Below, piece after piece: positions 1-5,131 of a DNA stretch of 5,131 nucleotides (its first letter is position 1; each line of letters begins with the position of its first letter). The DNA is taken from the NCBI GenBank assembly GCA_035291705.1, contig DATDRM010000167.1:1-5131 (forward strand). The letters are read 5' to 3'. The notes beneath the pieces are model-generated. The model saw nothing but the letters and a program-made list of their open reading frames with translations. It did no database searches and was not told the DNA's origin. The stretch comes from DATDRM01 sp035291705. Its GTDB lineage: Bacteria; Chloroflexota; Anaerolineae; Anaerolineales; UBA4823. A program made the position numbers and the translations under genes.

Positions 1-247
1 GGCCGGCAAACAGGTAGTCAACGGCAACTGTCGCCGCCAGAGCCAACAGGATGATCCCCGGGATCAGCGCCCACCAGTGCTGGCGGTCGCCGAGAAAGAC
101 GGATACGAATACCAGTCCGCCAACCGCCATGATGAGTGCCCAAACCAGCCCACCGATCTTGATATAACCCAGGTTGTCGAGCAAGAATAAGATCCCGCCC
201 AGGATTAACAGGCTCCCCCACAGTGTCCGCGAGGTAAGTGCTTTCAT
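1..247 (-). CDS. LiaI/LiaF-like multi-pass membrane protein, N-terminal part (cut by left edge)
   Basis: The reading frame opens with ATG at 247-245 and stays open for 82 codons to the window edge, so the C-terminus is missing. The translation starts MKALTSRTLWGSLLILGG and contains LLDNLG near residues 22-27. Three hydrophobic stretches are visible, at about residues 9-24, 32-52 and 58-77, with a short polar GDRQHWW turn between the second and third. The pattern of a membrane helix, then LDNLG, then a second helix is typical of the DUF5668/LiaI-LiaF-like transmembrane region. It also matches the N-terminus of the protein at 2019-2828 (VILGIILLVDNLG), so the two are probably paralogues at least in this segment. 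The start is supported by AAAGGAGAA five to six bases upstream. The gene follows pncB after 177 nt and may have its own control. A role in envelope stress sensing is known for Bacillus LiaI/LiaF but is only an analogy here. A C-terminal toast-rack domain may or may not follow outside the window. Confidence 0.8.
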   Translation of the reverse strand, partial: MKALTSRTLWGSLLILGGILFLLDNLGYIKIGGLVWALIMAVGGLVFVSVFLGDRQHWWALIPGIILLALAATVAVDYLFAG

Positions 248-253
248 TCTTTC

Positions 254-262
254 TTCTCCTTT
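254..262 (-). promoter_or_regulatory. Ribosome-binding site of the left-edge membrane protein
   Basis: On the minus strand the sequence reads AAAGGAGAA, followed by a six-base purine-rich spacer and the ATG at 247-245. This is a near-ideal Shine-Dalgarno site. It supports the call of an edge-truncated gene whose stop codon is not visible. Confidence 0.75.
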
Positions 263-323
263 AAAATTACGATTGGGTTGTCCTCATGCCAGATAAGATA
301 GACTGCTGATCTGGATTCGAGGC

Positions 324-350
324 TTTAGCCAGACTCTATATCTGGCTGAA
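324..350 (-). other. Stem-loop in the gap between pncB and the left-edge membrane gene
   Basis: The arms AGCCAGA (327-333) and TCTGGCT (341-347) are perfectly complementary around a 7-nt loop. The stem extends by three more pairs, one of them G-T, to 324-350. No run of T follows on either strand, so a classical intrinsic terminator is not supported. It lies between the pncB stop (425) and the ribosome-binding site of the next gene (254-262). It could therefore be a 3'-end or processing hairpin of the upstream transcript, or part of a 5' leader. Further CCAGAT/ATCTGG arms at 289-294 and 309-314 could form a second hairpin or alternative pairings. A weak promoter-like pair, TTGTCA (407-402) and TCTTAT (386-381) with a 15-nt spacer, lies upstream on the minus strand, but it is too poor to call. 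Confidence 0.45.
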
Positions 351-424
351 AACCGGCTTTATCCTGGATTCCGCTCCTGCATAAGACTTTCGCGATAACC
401 ATGACAACTTAACCACAGAACAAT

Positions 425-1990
425 TTAATGTGGAACAGGATGGCTCTCTCCTAAGGCCGAGGCGATCAGTTCCTGTTTGAGATTCCACAGGCGTTCGGTC
501 AGGGACACATGGTAGATATGGGGATTCATCAAGCGGCGCACACCCGGATCTAAGCGCTCGACATCCGCCTTGCGCCGGGCGCGCATTTCTTCAATGGTGG
601 GCAACTCAACCACCATTTTACCTTCCTTTATGATATCCACCAGCAGAGGTTCGATATTCGTTACCGTCTCCCTGGGCAATGTGCGGTATTTGGTCGGTTC
701 CGAGGGGTGGCGCAGGGTGATCGTATCCATCTCGGCCAGGTTTTCCCCTTCAAGACCGAGCAGATCGGCCGTGGCTTTCCCTCTGCGGTCGTAGATGCGC
801 CAGACCAGCTTGTGTCCCGGGTTGGGTGTCTTGGCCGGGGATTCCGAGATTTTGATCGCCGGCACCCACTTGCCCCCCTCACACACCGCCACCAGCTTAT
901 AAACGCCATCCAGAGCCGGATCGCCTGCGGAGACGATCAAGCGAGTGCCCACGCCGTAAACCAGGCGCTGGATCAGCTGTTCTGGGTCGACACCGTAGCG
1001 CGGCGCTTCCTCCTGGATCTGGGTGATGATCTGCCAGATGATCAGCTCATCCAGGTTATTCGATAAGACGATCGTCGTATCGGGGAAGCCGGCCTGGTCG
1101 AGCATGCGCGCCGCCTGGATACTGAGATACGCCAGGTCGCCGGAGTCCAGGCGGATACCCACCGGTTCGTAACCTTTACGCCGCAACTCTTCGAACACGA
1201 TGATCGCGTTCGGCACCCCGCTTTCCAGGGTGTTGATCGTATCGACCAGCAGCAGGCAATTATCCGGATAGACATCTGCGTAAGCCCTGAAGGCTTCCAG
1301 TTCACCCTCCCCTAGAGCCATGAAGAGCTGCACCATGCTGTGGGCGTGGGTGCCCTTGGGTGGGAAACCCAGGATGTGAGATACGCCCACATTGGAGGAA
1401 TAATCGGCTCCTCCAATAAGCGCCGCGCGGGTGCCCGCGTTAGCGCCTTTATCCTGTGCGCGGCGTAAACCGAACTCCATCATCAGCTGCCCGCGCCCGC
1501 TCTCGTGGATGCGCGCCGCCTTGGTGGCGATCAGCGTCTGGTAATTGATATGGTTGAGTAATGAAGTTTCCAAAATCTGGGCCATGGCCAATGGACCCTG
1601 GACAACGGTTAGCGGCGCGTTTGGGTGAACGACGCGCCCTTCAGGGATCGCTTGCAGGCTGATGCCCTCAAAATTCCCGTTCTGCCGCAACCAGTTCAGG
1701 AAATCGTCGGCAAAGACCCGCCGCCCCCCGCGTCCAGTCTGGCTGCGCAAGAATTCGATGTCTTCATCCCGGCAGTGCGCGCCAAACATCCAATCCACCA
1801 GCCATTCCAACCCCGCAGCAACGCAATAGCCGGCTTTATGCAGGCCGTAATCCGGATAACTGCGGAAAAAATGATCGAACTGGCAGACTTTATCATGCAA
1901 TCCCGCACGGAAGTACAGTTGCGCCATGGTGAGCTGATATTGATCGGTGAACAAGAAACCCTCCGCCGTCTTGCGTTCCTCTGGTCCCAT
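425..1990 (-). CDS. pncB: Nicotinate phosphoribosyltransferase
   Basis: This enzyme joins nicotinate and PRPP, with ATP hydrolysis, to give nicotinate mononucleotide, the entry step of the Preiss-Handler NAD salvage route in the cytoplasm. The 521-residue product shows the family signatures in order: the N-terminal TDQYQLTMAQ (15-24), MEFGLRRAQ (171-179), GTHAHSMV (213-220), RLDSGDLAYLS (280-290) and YGVGTRL (345-351, phosphate-binding loop of the PRPP site). Its C-terminal NPHIYHVSLTERL (489-501) also fits the family. From family knowledge, the His of the AHS triplet (H217) should be the residue phosphorylated by ATP. The length is slightly above the roughly 490 residues usual for the Bacillus-type enzyme, with no sign of truncation. 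GTHAHS and RLDSGDL distinguish it from nicotinamide-specific NadV. The ATG at 1990 has GGAGG six bases upstream. The preceding gene stops 28 nt upstream, which suggests co-transcription. Confidence 0.97.
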   Translation of the reverse strand: MGPEERKTAEGFLFTDQYQLTMAQLYFRAGLHDKVCQFDHFFRSYPDYGLHKAGYCVAAGLEWLVDWMFGAHCRDEDIEFLRSQTGRGGRRVFADDFLNWLRQNGNFEGISLQAIPEGRVVHPNAPLTVVQGPLAMAQILETSLLNHINYQTLIATKAARIHESGRGQLMMEFGLRRAQDKGANAGTRAALIGGADYSSNVGVSHILGFPPKGTHAHSMVQLFMALGEGELEAFRAYADVYPDNCLLLVDTINTLESGVPNAIIVFEELRRKGYEPVGIRLDSGDLAYLSIQAARMLDQAGFPDTTIVLSNNLDELIIWQIITQIQEEAPRYGVDPEQLIQRLVYGVGTRLIVSAGDPALDGVYKLVAVCEGGKWVPAIKISESPAKTPNPGHKLVWRIYDRRGKATADLLGLEGENLAEMDTITLRHPSEPTKYRTLPRETVTNIEPLLVDIIKEGKMVVELPTIEEMRARRKADVERLDPGVRRLMNPHIYHVSLTERLWNLKQELIASALGESHPVPH

Positions 1991-2018
1991 ACCTGGCCTC
2001 CGAAAAAATCCCCGGCGA

Positions 2019-2828
2019 TCAGCGAATCTTTACCGAACCAACGCCAGTTTCGACAAAAATCTCGACCTTATTGGCTGCAGATTCATAATCAGCCGATAGA
2101 TAGATATCTCCGCTGCGCGTGAAGCGTTGCCGGTCCCAATTGAAATCCGCCAGCCCTCCCCGGGCCTGGATGCGCGCTGCCACATTGGTTGGAATCGTGA
2201 TCGCGACAGACGCCACGCCGGATTTAATCTCCGCCCGCGTATAGCCAGCATTGGCGGGCAGGGTCAGCTCCGTTGAACTGGCGCCAGTCTGAAGGCGTAA
2301 ATCGGTCACCTGCAGGTCTGATAGATCCAGGCGAGTCTCACTGGCTCCGGTTCTCAGGTCCAGGGTCAGGCGGACATCCCGGCTTAATCCGACCGTCCAT
2401 TCGTAACCGTATCTCGGCCCCCAATTGAACGGGAAGAACCAAATGCGATCTGGAGGGACGCTCAAATCAACCTTAAGCGTGTCGCCGGCGCGTGAAGCCT
2501 TATGGTCAAGCCCGCCGGTAAAAGTCCCTTCGACCAGGTTGCCTGCGCTCGCTCCCGCCGCGATCGCCAGTCGCCCGGCCCCATGATTGAAACGGATCTC
2601 GGCCTGGGAGGCGCCCTCATCCGGAATGGTGACCTGCTCACTTTCCAGGGTGCGTTGTCTACCGAATGTGCCCCATAATATCCACACGCCGAACAGGATC
2701 AATAATAGTGGCCAGATCAAATCCCATAGATTGATGCCCAGGGCATCTAACAATCCGAGATTATCCACCAGGAGTATTATCCCGAGGATGACCAGCACAG
2801 CTCCCCAAATTAATCCGGATCGTTTCAT
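2019..2828 (-). CDS. Membrane-anchored LiaF-like protein with toast-rack beta-repeat domain
   Basis: The 269-residue product has two N-terminal membrane segments (about 6-25 and 34-52) separated by VDNLGLLDALGINLWD, the LiaI/LiaF-like (DUF5668-type) pattern. A soluble domain of about 210 residues follows. It is built from repeated strand-turn-strand units: RFNHGAGRLAI (79-89), LDLRTGASETRLDLSDL (156-172), LRLQTGASSTELTLP (177-191), AEIKSGVASVAITIP (199-213) and VEIFVETGVGSVKIR (255-269). Such G-A/V-centred rungs are typical of toast-rack (DUF2154/DUF4097-like) domains. An aromatic-rich stretch (WFFPFNWGPRYGYEW, 130-144) precedes the rungs. In Firmicutes, LiaF is a negative regulator of the LiaRS envelope-stress system. 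No histidine kinase or response regulator is visible here, so that role is not established. There is no cleavable signal peptide, and the first helix probably acts as an anchor. The ATG at 2828 has AAGGAGA about eight bases upstream. The gene lies 15 nt after the oxidoreductase stop. Confidence 0.85.
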   Translation of the reverse strand: MKRSGLIWGAVLVILGIILLVDNLGLLDALGINLWDLIWPLLLILFGVWILWGTFGRQRTLESEQVTIPDEGASQAEIRFNHGAGRLAIAAGASAGNLVEGTFTGGLDHKASRAGDTLKVDLSVPPDRIWFFPFNWGPRYGYEWTVGLSRDVRLTLDLRTGASETRLDLSDLQVTDLRLQTGASSTELTLPANAGYTRAEIKSGVASVAITIPTNVAARIQARGGLADFNWDRQRFTRSGDIYLSADYESAANKVEIFVETGVGSVKIR

Positions 2829-2843
2829 CGCTATATCTCCTTG

Positions 2844-3842
2844 TTATAAAATTACAGGTTTTCCCAGGCGCGCCGATTCCAACAGCGCCAGCAGGACAGC
2901 GATATTCGCCCGGCTGTCAGCTAGGCTGACCCGCGGCGCCTTACCCAGCAAGATGGCATCCGCCATATCCTCTACCTCTCCAAGATAAAGTTCCTGGCCA
3001 GGAACTCGAATGCTCTGCACCTCGTTCTCACGGATCAATTGGATTTTCCCATTCCGCCCGGGCTTGAATGGGTTTGGTATGACAAGAGTGCCTGTCTCGC
3101 CTACGATTTCCATTTGCGCCCGGTATGGCACCCGAAAGCCGCTATCAAATTGGGCGTAAACCTCACCGGAAAATCTCATCTGTCCGACAAAAACCTCGTC
3201 CACCCCGCTGGAGCCGGTCATTTGCCACCCTAACACTTCCTCCGGTTCCCGTCCGAGAAGATAGCGCGTGTAGCTGACCGGATAACAGCCCACATCCCAC
3301 AGGCAACCTCCGCCCATCGCCGGGTCGAGCCGGACATCGTCCTGGCGGGAGATCATGAAGGTGAACGATCCGCGCACCAGGCGCACTTTGCCAACCGCCC
3401 CGTTCTCCACCAGTTCCTTAACCTTTCGAGTCTGAGGGTGGTGGCGATACATGAACGCTTCGGCGACGACCACTCCGGCCTGCCTGGCTGCTGCGGTCAT
3501 GGCGTCTACTTCTTCCACCGATAAGGCCAATGGTTTTTCGCATAAAACATGCTTCCCCGCCTGGGCAGCTTTGATCGTCCATTCAGCATGCAGGTGGTTC
3601 GGGAGGGAGTTGTAGATCACATCGATGTCCGCCTCTGCCAACAGGCTCTCATAACTCCCGTAGGAACGCGGAATTCGCCATTTGTGGGCATAGGCCTGTG
3701 CGCCTTCGACCGTCCGGCTGGCTACCCCCACCAGCTTACTCCGTTTCGAGGCGCGCAAGGGCGGGATCAGGGCACGGTTGATGCGAGCTGTGCTCAGCAA
3801 TCCCCACCACAAAGGCTCAGAGAGAGGTTTCGTTGGGCGCAT
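2844..3842 (-). CDS. Gfo/Idh/MocA-family NAD(P)-dependent oxidoreductase
   Basis: The 332-residue product is full length for the family and probably cytoplasmic. The N-terminal Rossmann domain (about 12-125) opens with WGLLSTARI (13-21), the form of the dinucleotide-binding loop used by the dihydrodiol dehydrogenase / D-xylose dehydrogenase / glucose-fructose oxidoreductase branch. IYNSLPNHLHAEW (76-88) and the hallmark CEKPLAL (101-107) follow. The C-terminal substrate domain carries GGGCLWDVGCYPVSYTRYLLG (177-197). By family analogy, K103 of EKP and Y187 of DVGCYP are the likely catalytic pair. The substrate is probably a sugar, polyol or related hydroxy compound, but it cannot be read from the sequence. 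The ATG at 3842 is the only plausible start, because an in-frame TAA lies eight codons upstream. Its GAAGGAGT ribosome site is about 12-13 nt away, longer than optimal. The gene sits 42 nt downstream of the DGNHR-protein gene and 15 nt upstream of the LiaF-like gene. Confidence 0.95.
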   Translation of the reverse strand: MRPTKPLSEPLWWGLLSTARINRALIPPLRASKRSKLVGVASRTVEGAQAYAHKWRIPRSYGSYESLLAEADIDVIYNSLPNHLHAEWTIKAAQAGKHVLCEKPLALSVEEVDAMTAAARQAGVVVAEAFMYRHHPQTRKVKELVENGAVGKVRLVRGSFTFMISRQDDVRLDPAMGGGCLWDVGCYPVSYTRYLLGREPEEVLGWQMTGSSGVDEVFVGQMRFSGEVYAQFDSGFRVPYRAQMEIVGETGTLVIPNPFKPGRNGKIQLIRENEVQSIRVPGQELYLGEVEDMADAILLGKAPRVSLADSRANIAVLLALLESARLGKPVIL

Positions 3843-3884
3843 GTTTAAAAGTATACTCCTTCTTTAAATCCCATGCAATTAATT

Positions 3885-5131
3885 TTACTTGCCATCATCA
3901 TCATTTTCCCCTTTGGTCGATTCTATGGAAATATCGTCGGTGAAATGCTCCGCGGCGGCTTCAAGCGATACATCCCCTCCAATAGTTTCCCGCAAATAAC
4001 CCTGGTGTTCGATAATCCACAGATAAAGGTCAGATTTCGTTCTGCCGGGGAACTCATCCAGAATCTCCTGCTTCCGGATGATGTCTACCAGGGGCAGGTA
4101 AACGTGATCGTACCAAGAAATGACTGCTTCTTCATACCTGATGGCAGTTTTCCTCTGCTCGCCCAAATACCACTGGTGAACATTGATGTGCTCGTTCAGT
4201 TTTTCATATAGCCCGGGAATCGTCAGCTCGATATTCGCCTGCGGGCGATAATCCTCTAATTTTGTGCGCGCTAAAAAGCTGGCCCGCTCATGTTTCAAGA
4301 TCAGGTAATCCACCCAAGAAGCTCGTTCCAGTAACCTCACCAGCTCGCTCTCTGGCCACCCATCGAACTCTTGGATGAATAGCTGCGCTGCTTCTTCAAT
4401 CGCGAATTCATCTTTATAGGCTTCCCGTAGGTACCAGAGATACTCGATGATCCATAAGTATAGGTCAGCGACTGTCCGTCCTGGGAAATGGGGTAATATA
4501 TCCTGCTTGGCGATCACCTGGCTCAGTGGAATGTACACATTATCGTACCAGGAGGCCACCGCCTCTTCATAAGAGACTACCCCTTTTCGCTGCTCGCCCA
4601 GGTACCAGCGATGCACGTTAATATGGTCCAGAAGACGATCATATTCTCCAGGCAGTGTAAGTTCAACCTGGGCTGATGGACGGAGCGTGGTCAGTCTAGT
4701 CTTCTCAATGAAAGTTGCATACTCTCCCTTCAAATCCAGGTCAGACACTTGCGTCTCGACCGTTAGCGGGATGGCGATCTGGATCTCGGTTACGACAGCA
4801 TCTACATATAATTGTCCGCCTTCACGCGCTACGGATACGCGATGGTTGCCATCCTTGACGAAATAAACTTCCCCCATTTTATATAGTTCCACCGGGGGTA
4901 AATCAACCGCTTCATAACGGGCTTTGTTAATTCTGACCCAACGGTCTTTCGTCCGCTTCTGGATCGGTAAGAAAGCCCGGTCAAAGTCTCGATAGCGACC
5001 CAGGCTTCCCACGATGTTATCGATGGGCACCTCTTGCAAACCGATATAATGCTGCCCGATCATCGGGATATGTTCCCGGACTGCATCGAACGGTAACAGC
5101 TGGTTCTTTTCACCGGTCAACCAGCTGAGGA
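3885..5131 (-). CDS. ParB-like (DGNHR) protein with duplicated C-terminal module, 5' end cut by window edge
   Basis: The frame is open to the right edge, so the N-terminus is missing. The first possible start inside is a TTG at 5120 without a ribosome site, and in-frame L-S-W codons precede it, so the protein very probably begins outside. Residues below are numbered from that TTG. Residues 30-62 hold a charged segment (VPIDNIVGSLGRYRDFDRAF). Residues 77-113 look like a ParB/sulfiredoxin-type fold: VELYKMGEVYFVKDGNHRVSVAREGG, then a V-DAVVTEI strand, with DGNHR at 90-94. Two copies of one module follow, 128-252 and 273-397, in register without gaps at a 145-residue offset. Shared blocks are RP-A---ELT-PG-Y, HINVH-WYLGEQRK, YEEAV-SWYD-VY-PL, KQ-IL--FPGRT--DLYLWIIE and YLRE. 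The tail is acidic (GENDDDGK). No membrane segments are seen. The FPGRT-YLWIIE-YLRE part recalls proteins annotated DUF4032, from memory only. The function is unknown. The DGNHR motif suggests nucleotide or phosphate binding, but nuclease or CTPase activity is not shown. It appears to be first in the visible operon. Confidence 0.88.
   Translation of the reverse strand, partial: LSWLTGEKNQLLPFDAVREHIPMIGQHYIGLQEVPIDNIVGSLGRYRDFDRAFLPIQKRTKDRWVRINKARYEAVDLPPVELYKMGEVYFVKDGNHRVSVAREGGQLYVDAVVTEIQIAIPLTVETQVSDLDLKGEYATFIEKTRLTTLRPSAQVELTLPGEYDRLLDHINVHRWYLGEQRKGVVSYEEAVASWYDNVYIPLSQVIAKQDILPHFPGRTVADLYLWIIEYLWYLREAYKDEFAIEEAAQLFIQEFDGWPESELVRLLERASWVDYLILKHERASFLARTKLEDYRPQANIELTIPGLYEKLNEHINVHQWYLGEQRKTAIRYEEAVISWYDHVYLPLVDIIRKQEILDEFPGRTKSDLYLWIIEHQGYLRETIGGDVSLEAAAEHFTDDISIESTKGENDDDGK
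3987..4301 (-). repeat. Second copy of the internal duplicated module
   Basis: This stretch encodes residues about 274-378 of the DGNHR protein. It is the C-terminal copy of the in-frame duplication, containing RPQANIELTIPG, HINVHQWYLGEQRK, YEEAVISWYDHVY and FPGRTKSDLYLWIIE. It aligns with the copy at 4422-4736 at a constant shift of 435 nt with no gap. By eye roughly 60 of the best 97 aligned residues are identical. The DNA has diverged more at third codon positions, so the duplication is old and maintained at the protein level. Confidence 0.85.
4422..4736 (-). repeat. First copy of the internal duplicated module
   Basis: This stretch encodes residues about 129-233 of the DGNHR protein. It is the N-terminal copy, containing RPSAQVELTLPG, HINVHRWYLGEQRK, YEEAVASWYDNVY and FPGRTVADLYLWIIE. 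It lies directly after the DGNHR/ParB-like segment and is joined to the second copy by a linker of about 20 residues (about 253-272). Invariant H, W, Y, E and R residues in both copies suggest that each module is a complete functional fold, not a decaying copy. Confidence 0.85.

Noticed and set aside
324..350. Intrinsic terminator after pncB
   Set aside because: The hairpin is good, but no T-run follows on either strand. It is recorded only as a stem-loop.
325..402. A 25-codon minus-strand ORF (MVIAKVLCRSG...) in the intergenic gap, ending inside the stem-loop
   Set aside because: There is no Shine-Dalgarno sequence upstream of its ATG and no recognisable composition or family. A leader peptide cannot be excluded but is not supported.
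707..1066. A 119-codon open frame on the plus strand inside pncB
   Set aside because: It is antisense to the conserved pncB core and has no recognisable domain. It is coincidental.
1625..2122. A 165-codon open frame on the plus strand across the pncB/LiaF-like junction
   Set aside because: It lies antisense to two well-supported genes and resembles no family. It is a shadow of their codon pattern.
3782..3806. Apparent loss of the GxGxxG nucleotide-binding motif in the oxidoreductase (GLLSTAR instead)
   Set aside because: G-x-x-G/S-T-A-x-I is a normal variant in this branch of the Gfo/Idh/MocA family, and the EKP and DVGCYP motifs are intact.
3873..4211. A 112-codon plus-strand frame with a hydrophobic start (MQLILLAIIIIFPFG)
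   Set aside because: It looks like a signal peptide, but it is the complement of the acidic, Asp-rich tail (GENDDDGK) of the minus-strand gene. GAT/GAC read in reverse gives ATC, so an Ile-rich shadow is expected.

Overview
All recognisable genes in this window lie on the minus strand and are read from the right edge (5131) to the left edge (1). They are closely packed, with gaps of 42, 15, 28 and 177 nt. Each start codon that falls inside the window has a GGAG-type ribosome-binding site. Base composition is moderately GC-rich by eye. The gene content fits a Chloroflexota (Anaerolineae-like) genome: LiaI/LiaF-like membrane proteins with a toast-rack beta domain, and a DGNHR/ParB-like protein carrying an FPGRT...YLWIIE module. 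This placement is an inference from protein style; there is no rRNA or other marker gene here.

In transcription order: (1) 3885-5131, a soluble protein cut by the right edge, with a ParB/sulfiredoxin-like DGNHR segment followed by two gap-free tandem copies of a module of roughly 125 residues; function unknown. (2) 2844-3842, a complete Gfo/Idh/MocA-family NAD(P)-dependent oxidoreductase. (3) 2019-2828, a complete membrane-anchored protein with two N-terminal membrane segments and a beta-repeat (toast-rack/LiaF-like) domain. (4) 425-1990, a complete nicotinate phosphoribosyltransferase (pncB), the entry step of nicotinate salvage to NAD. (5) 1-247, the N-terminal 82 residues of a second LiaI/LiaF-like multi-pass membrane protein, cut by the left edge.

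Genes 1 to 4 look like one transcription unit. The 177-nt gap before gene 5 is the only sizeable non-coding stretch. It contains a good stem-loop and several repeated CCAGAT/ATCTGG arms, so gene 5 may be separately controlled. The functions are mixed (NAD salvage, redox, envelope, unknown), so co-transcription alone does not define a pathway. The most interesting object is the duplicated-module protein at 3885-5131. I found no mobile element, CRISPR array, tRNA, rRNA or defence system of known type.
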